NCBI RefSeq assembly: GCF_003574135.1
Contig: NZ_AP018341.1
Span: 930,001 to 994,000, forward strand
Direction of reading: 5' to 3'
Length of the DNA stretch: 64,000 nucleotides
From: a cyanobacterium endosymbiont of Rhopalodia gibberula
Lineage (GTDB): Bacteria > Cyanobacteriota > Cyanobacteriia > Cyanobacteriales > Microcystaceae
Shown: positions 59,729 through 64,000 of the stretch, in pieces
How the letters are laid out: each line of letters begins with the position of its first letter
How positions within the stretch are numbered: the first letter of the stretch is position 1
Program-made: the position numbers and the translations under genes
The notes under the pieces: generated by a model
What the model was told of the DNA's origin: nothing
Seen by the model: only the letters and a program-made list of their open reading frames with translations
The model's database searches: none

Positions 59729-61579
59729 TTAATCTAGTTCAAATTCATATTGCCACTCATTATTTTTCTGCCATTGTAGTTGTTCTGATTTAGCTAGTAA
59801 ATAATTTTCAATCACTAAATAATCCATCTCAGTACGCATAAAACAACGATAGGCATCTTCAGGAGTACAAACAATTGGTTCTCCTCTAACGTTGAAGGAA
59901 GTATTAACTAGTATTCCACATCCTGTTAATGCTTCAAACTCTTTAATTAATTGATAGTAACGAGGGTTAGTTTCAGGATGGACAGTTTGTATTCTTGCCG
60001 AATAATCGACGTGGGTAACAGCAGGAATTTGTGAATGAGGAATTTTTAATTTTTCTATGCCAAAAAGTTGCTTCTGTTTATCTATCATTGATAGATGTAA
60101 ATCTTCTTTGACAGAAGCAACTAATAACATATAGGGACTTGGTTTATCTAAATCAAAATAATCAGAAACTCGTTCAGCCAAAACCGAAGGTGCAAAGGGG
60201 CGAAATGACTCTCTATATTTTATTTTTAAATTCATTATTGACTGCATTTTCTTGTTACGAGGATCACCAATAATTGAACGATTTCCTAAAGCACGAGGTC
60301 CAAATTCCATACGTCCTTGGAACCATCCAACCACATTTCCTTGAGCAATAATTTTAGCTACTTTAGACAATAATTTATCGTTATCCAGACGAATATATTG
60401 AGCGTGAATATCATTAAAATATCTGCCAATTTCTTCATCATGAAATTGAGGACCTAAATAAGTTCCTTGCATTCGATCTAACTCAATTTTAGAATCGCTT
60501 ATATTCCTGGGATTTTCTAAATATTGATGCCAAATTGCTAAAGCTGATCCAATTGCCCCTCCTGCATCCCCTGCAGCGGGTTGAATCCAAATATTTTTAA
60601 ATTTACCTTCCCGCAAAATACGCCCATTAGCGACGCAATTTAAAGCAACACCTCCGGCTAAACAAAGGTTATCTACTTCTAATTCTTTGTAAGCTGTATT
60701 AGTTAATTTTAAGATAATTTCTTCAGTCACTTTTTGGACTGAAGCTGCAATATCCATCTCTCTTTGAGAGAGCTTACTTTCAGGTTTACGACGAGGTGCA
60801 CCAAAAAGTTGGTTAAACTTATTGTTAGTCATTGTTAACCCTGTTGCGTAATTGAAGTATTTCATGTTCAGACGGAATGTGCCATCTTCCTTAACATCAA
60901 TTAAATTTTCTAAAATAATATCAACGTATTTGGGTTCACCGTAGGGAGCTAACCCCATTAGCTTGTATTCTCCAGAGTTAACTTTAAAACCAGTATAGTA
61001 AGTGAAAGCAGAATAAAGTAGTCCTAGAGAATGGGGAAAATTGATTTCCCATTGAGGTGTTAATGTATTATTTTTTCCTAGCCATAAAGATGTTGTTGCC
61101 CATTCTCCCACTGCATCTAGACACAATACCGCAGCGTCTCTAAAAGGACTGGGGAAAAAAGCAGAAGCTGCATGAGATTGATGATGTTCTGTAAACAATA
61201 ATGGTGGAAGTTCAGAGGGTTGACAATTAGCAAGTTTAGCTAATTCTCTTTTGATGATGGTCTTAAGATAAAGTTTTTCTTGTAACCAAGCTGACATTGC
61301 AACGACAAAAGAACGGAATCCTTGAGGTGCGTACGCTAAATAAGTTTCCAATAGACGTTCAAAAGTAACGATTGGTTTCTCGTAAAAAACAATATAATCG
61401 AACTTTTGTAGAGAAGTTTTTGCTTCTGCGAGTATATAGAGAATAGCATTTTTAGGAAACTTTGCATCATGTTTTTTACGAGTGAAGCGTTCTTCTTGGA
61501 CTGCGGCGATAATAGTTCCTTCTTGAACCAAAGCTGCTGCACTGTCATGATAGTAGGCTGAAATCCCTAAAATTCTCAT
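59729..61579 (-). CDS. Carbamoyltransferase (NodU/CmcH family), SxtI-like
   Basis: A 616-residue O-carbamoyltransferase. The N-terminal Kae1/TsaD-like domain begins MRILGISAYYHDSAAALVQE and has the metal-binding His motif TEHHQSHAASAF. It continues with CLAGGVALNCVANGRIL and the ATP/carbamoyl-phosphate site GRMEFGPRALGNRSI. The C-terminal domain ends with TSFNVRGEPIVCTPEDAYRC. The family uses ATP and carbamoyl phosphate to form a carbamoyl-adenylate and transfers the carbamoyl group to a hydroxyl, as in NodU, CmcH and SxtI. The target in this cell is unknown: a sugar or a glycolipid is plausible. It heads the three-gene module, with no other biosynthetic genes visible. Confidence 0.92.
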   Translation of the reverse strand: MRILGISAYYHDSAAALVQEGTIIAAVQEERFTRKKHDAKFPKNAILYILAEAKTSLQKFDYIVFYEKPIVTFERLLETYLAYAPQGFRSFVVAMSAWLQEKLYLKTIIKRELAKLANCQPSELPPLLFTEHHQSHAASAFFPSPFRDAAVLCLDAVGEWATTSLWLGKNNTLTPQWEINFPHSLGLLYSAFTYYTGFKVNSGEYKLMGLAPYGEPKYVDIILENLIDVKEDGTFRLNMKYFNYATGLTMTNNKFNQLFGAPRRKPESKLSQREMDIAASVQKVTEEIILKLTNTAYKELEVDNLCLAGGVALNCVANGRILREGKFKNIWIQPAAGDAGGAIGSALAIWHQYLENPRNISDSKIELDRMQGTYLGPQFHDEEIGRYFNDIHAQYIRLDNDKLLSKVAKIIAQGNVVGWFQGRMEFGPRALGNRSIIGDPRNKKMQSIMNLKIKYRESFRPFAPSVLAERVSDYFDLDKPSPYMLLVASVKEDLHLSMIDKQKQLFGIEKLKIPHSQIPAVTHVDYSARIQTVHPETNPRYYQLIKEFEALTGCGILVNTSFNVRGEPIVCTPEDAYRCFMRTEMDYLVIENYLLAKSEQLQWQKNNEWQYEFELD

Positions 61580-62449
61580 TTTTCTGTAATCTTCCCCTCT
61601 GTTACACCATTGACGATAGAAATCTTAAGTACTTTACAGGTCAAGGTATAAGATATCATAATATGGAATTTCTCAGACTTATGAGCTACACATTAACTCT
61701 ATTTTCCGTTTCAGCATTTCTTGTTCGGTCACACTAAAAACTCTGCTATTATCCAAGATTCTATCTGTTAATGAGTGAAAGTTAAATAATGCAGAATATA
61801 ATTTTTGAATATCTGCAATCTTTTTCAGATATATTCAGTGGCCTCATTATAAAAATATATACTATCAATTAAATAATTATTTTCTATATGAAAGCTATTG
61901 TTCTTTATATTATTAACTATTTCAATCAATTTTTCAAACTCAAACATACATTTTTTTCTCTATATTTATTCAGATCCTGATTTGTCATTTTTATAACAAA
62001 TCTCACTGCACTAAGATTAAAGGTTTCAACTTCTCATCATTATCTACCAAATATACCAACTTTATTTTCCAGTGATTATAAGCGACTTCACGTTCTTTTT
62101 ACTCGATACACTCATCACATTGTAAATATTAGGATGGATTTTTTCCATATCATTCGGAACCTTAAGTAACCCACATATGAAATAACTTTGTTTTAAAATC
62201 TCATGTTTAGCTAACAAACAAACTTATCCCAGCATTAATAACAGCTAATTTTTGGCTAGGGTACTTTAAATTCCAATAGTTGACAGAAAGAATGATCTTC
62301 AATAAAATTGTCAGACTCTTCATTAATATTCCGTCTTAACCCAGACCTACAGTCTACTGAAGTTAAACACTATTGCTAAATCATTCAAAACTTGTTACTC
62401 TGACTTGCAGTAGTTGACGATGTACATTTTTTCTAAATTGCTACTCACC
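61580..62449. other. Gap upstream of the carbamoyltransferase
   Basis: About 870 bases with stops in all frames. Minus-strand tracts near 61690-61960 (for example LFNFHSLTDRILDNSRVFSV and NNSFHIENNYLIDSIYFYNE) look like former coding sequence in different frames; I cannot identify them. The carbamoyltransferase promoter should lie near 61590-61680. Confidence 0.45.
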
Positions 62450-62602
62450 ATGACTAATTCTAGTCAATATGAAAAAAGATTTGGTTTCACCGCCTACGCT
62501 GAAACTTTGAATGTCCGTCTAGCGATGATTGGTTTTATTGCTGTCTTGATCACTGAGTTAGTGACCGGATAGGGAGTTCTCCATTTCTGGGATCTGCTTT
62601 AA
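62450..62602 (+). pseudogene. hli: High-light-inducible protein (Hlip), cut by an amber stop
   Basis: Hlips are one-helix chlorophyll-binding proteins of thylakoids. From the ATG at 62450 (or one in frame at 62420) the protein reads KRFGFTAYAETLNVRLAMIG and FIAVLITELVTG, i.e. the chlorophyll-binding helix, but the motif ENxNGR has NVR. A TAG at 62570-62572, where Gln is usual, stops it 40 residues in; the lost tail GVLHFWDLL ends at a TAA at 62602. The 40-residue product keeps the helix, so partial function cannot be excluded. Confidence 0.8.
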
Positions 62603-62649
62603 ACCCGTAGTTTGGGTAATATAATCACCTTTGTTAATTTCGCTGTCTG

Positions 62650-62681
62650 ACTGGGTTCTCCTCAGACAACCCAGTTTTTTA
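62650..62681 (+). terminator. Rho-independent terminator after hli
   Basis: Arms ACTGGGTT and AACCCAGT (62650-62657, 62668-62675) with a 10-base loop, followed by TTTTT. It lies between the hli and rpoD stops. Confidence 0.85.
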
Positions 62682-62695
62682 AGTGATTAACTGTA

Positions 62696-63835
62696 CTAAC
62701 GGACATATTCTTTGAGAATACTATTGCGATTGGGATGTCGCAATTTCCGTAGAGCCTTAGCTTCGATTTGACGAATTCGCTCACGAGTGACATTGAAAAT
62801 TTGTCCAATTTCCTCTAGGGTTTTCATGCGTCCGTCATCTAAACCATAACGTAAGCGGAGAACATCCCGTTCTCGTGGACTTAAAGTATCCAGAACATTT
62901 TCTAAATCTTCCCGCAGTAGATTTTTAGAGACTTCATCTTCTGGATTTTCTCCATCAGCTTCAATAAAATCCCCCAGACGGGAGTCCTCTTCCTTACCAA
63001 TAGGAGTTTCTAGTGAGATAGGTAATTGGGCTGATTTAGCAATAAAACGAAGCTTCTCGATGGTCATTTCCATACGTGTGGCAATCTCTTCTTCAGTGGG
63101 TTTACGGCGCATTTCTTGGGAAAGAATCTTAGTGGTTTTCTTTATTCTAGAAATGGTTTCGTAAAGATGAACTGGAAGGCGAATGGTGCGCGATTGATCG
63201 GCAATCGCTCTAGTAATAGCTTGACGAATCCACCAAGTAGCATAGGTCGAGAATTTATAACCCTTTTCGTGGTCAAATTTTTCGGCTGCCCGAATTAAGC
63301 CCAGAGATCCTTCTTGAATCAAATCCTGGAAAGATAGCCCCCGATTCATATATTTTTTAGCAATAGAAACTACCAGACGTAGGTTAGAATGAACCATTTT
63401 GTCCTTAGCTCTACGCCCTAAAAAGAGACGGCGTTGGAAAGCATGCCAATCAACATTGACGGCTTCTGCCCATTCCTTCTCAGTGGGGAAGCGTCCCATG
63501 TGTTCACTAAGTTGTTCTCGAATTCGTTCCAATTCAAGAAGATCAGCAATTTTACGAGCCAATTCAATTTCTTCTTCAGCACGCAAGAGTCGAATACGAC
63601 CAATTTCTTGAAGATAAACCCGAATTGAATCCTCTGTGTAAGGCTTTTTCTTACTTTGATCGCGACGGCGAGAAGCACTCAGTTTTCGGGTTTTTTTCCC
63701 TTCTGGTTCAGTTAGTCCCTCATCGAGTACCACATCATCAGCCGATGCTTGTATGGCTTCATCATCATCGGGGATGAAGAATCCCACATCAATCTGAGGT
63801 TCAGTAAGGGTTAATAGCTCATTAGCCTGCGTCAT
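62696..63835 (-). CDS. rpoD: RNA polymerase principal sigma factor
   Basis: A group 1 sigma-70 factor of 379 residues from the ATG at 63835 ([10 protein letters not shown]); ten further in-frame codons upstream are unlikely to be used. Region 1.2 begins [16 protein letters not shown]. Regions 2.1-2.4 include [20 protein letters not shown] and [20 protein letters not shown], which contact the -10 element. Region 3 has [19 protein letters not shown]. Region 4 ends with [15 protein letters not shown] and [20 protein letters not shown], the helix-turn-helix for the -35 element. It is the cyanobacterial SigA form, which has a short acidic region 1.1. It drives housekeeping transcription and is intact. 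Confidence 0.96.
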   Translation of the reverse strand: MTQANELLTLTEPQIDVGFFIPDDDEAIQASADDVVLDEGLTEPEGKKTRKLSASRRRDQSKKKPYTEDSIRVYLQEIGRIRLLRAEEEIELARKIADLLELERIREQLSEHMGRFPTEKEWAEAVNVDWHAFQRRLFLGRRAKDKMVHSNLRLVVSIAKKYMNRGLSFQDLIQEGSLGLIRAAEKFDHEKGYKFSTYATWWIRQAITRAIADQSRTIRLPVHLYETISRIKKTTKILSQEMRRKPTEEEIATRMEMTIEKLRFIAKSAQLPISLETPIGKEEDSRLGDFIEADGENPEDEVSKNLLREDLENVLDTLSPRERDVLRLRYGLDDGRMKTLEEIGQIFNVTRERIRQIEAKALRKLRHPNRNSILKEYVR

Positions 63836-64000
63836 GCCGTTTTCCTCTTGCTCCTTGAAGTGCACAACTAGAAGATAGGGTGTGATAGTAGAGTTTATGA
63901 ATTCAACTTCCCTAAAGTAGACTTACCTGGGAGTGATTCGTAAGGTTTCTTGGGAAAAAGCAGTTAGAACTGGCCTGCTTGGGGTTGACTATCATAAGAA
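63836..64000. promoter_or_regulatory. Upstream region of rpoD
   Basis: About 165 bases before the sigma factor start. AGGAG (63848-63852 on the minus strand) is in position for the preferred ATG. I do not see a clear promoter. Confidence 0.4.

Noticed and set aside
59116-61579. Saxitoxin biosynthesis cluster
   Set aside because: Only the carbamoyltransferase, SxtJ-like and DUF5989 proteins are present. The polyketide-like SxtA and other core genes are absent, and this trio occurs widely outside toxin clusters.

Overview
The window looks like a piece of a cyanobacterial chromosome undergoing reductive decay. The intact genes are typical of unicellular nitrogen-fixing cyanobacteria of the Cyanothece/Crocosphaera type: NdhS, a CobA-HemD fusion, a UPF0182 membrane protein, a bifunctional desaturase/dehydrogenase, a CruA-type cyclase, a TM0106-type nuclease, DUF1997 and HAS-barrel proteins, and a tRNA-Glu with the cyanobacterial/plastid acceptor and T-stem features. 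Only about 60 percent of the 64 kb is intact coding sequence (my sum of the listed CDS). Long AT-rich gaps hold recognisable but broken genes. Because psaC is a clear pseudogene, the cell should be unable to run photosystem I unless a second copy exists. Together this best fits a non-photosynthetic cyanobacterial endosymbiont such as the spheroid bodies of rhopalodiacean diatoms (Epithemia/Rhopalodia). That assignment is inference from content, not from a database match.

Layout. 0.5-3.2 kb (minus): alpha/beta hydrolase, purN, Rieske oxygenase. 3.7-5.6 kb (plus): scpB, a membrane-anchored cytochrome c, and a decayed pabC-like gene. 6-9 kb: a lipid-type GT2 glycosyltransferase and the divergent desaturase/dehydrogenase fusion. 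9.7-16.9 kb is dense: ABC ATPase, YacP-like NYN protein, tRNA-Glu, serpin, ExbB/ExbD pair, coiled-coil protein, solute-binding lipoprotein, yidD, cupin. 16.9-19.5 kb is an AT-rich desert with a pentapeptide-repeat remnant. 19.5-32.9 kb: CruA-like cyclase, a small conserved protein, cobA-hemD, a dead IS982 transposase, gcvP, an unidentified dead gene, uvrB, a nucleotidyltransferase. 33-39.4 kb: scpA, a class V PLP enzyme, a RecB-like nuclease, a small membrane protein, a 54-residue lipoprotein, a HAS-barrel protein, ndhS. 39.4-41.5 kb is a second desert, with strong hairpins. 41.5-49.2 kb: alaS, a dead cytochrome P450, UPF0182, SDR. 49.2-59.1 kb is the most decayed part: dead psaC, a dead NAD(P)-binding SDR and a dead ABC-class ATPase sit between intact genes for a zinc-ribbon protein, a DUF1997 protein and an MlaE-like permease. 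59.1-61.6 kb (minus) is a compact carbamoyltransferase/SxtJ-like/DUF5989 module. The window ends with an hli gene cut short by an amber codon, and rpoD.

What survives is housekeeping (DNA repair, chromosome segregation, translation, transcription, tetrapyrrole and purine synthesis, glycine cleavage) and envelope functions (glycolipid synthesis, Mla-type lipid transport, ExbBD, YidD). What is lost is photosystem I electron transfer, a likely folate-branch step, a P450, mobile DNA and several accessory enzymes. Two small genes of 53 and 54 residues are described here from direct reading. I found no convincing new defence system, CRISPR array or phage. The most unusual material is the set of photosynthesis and cofactor pseudogenes, the long perfect palindromes in the gaps, and the retained carbamoyltransferase module.
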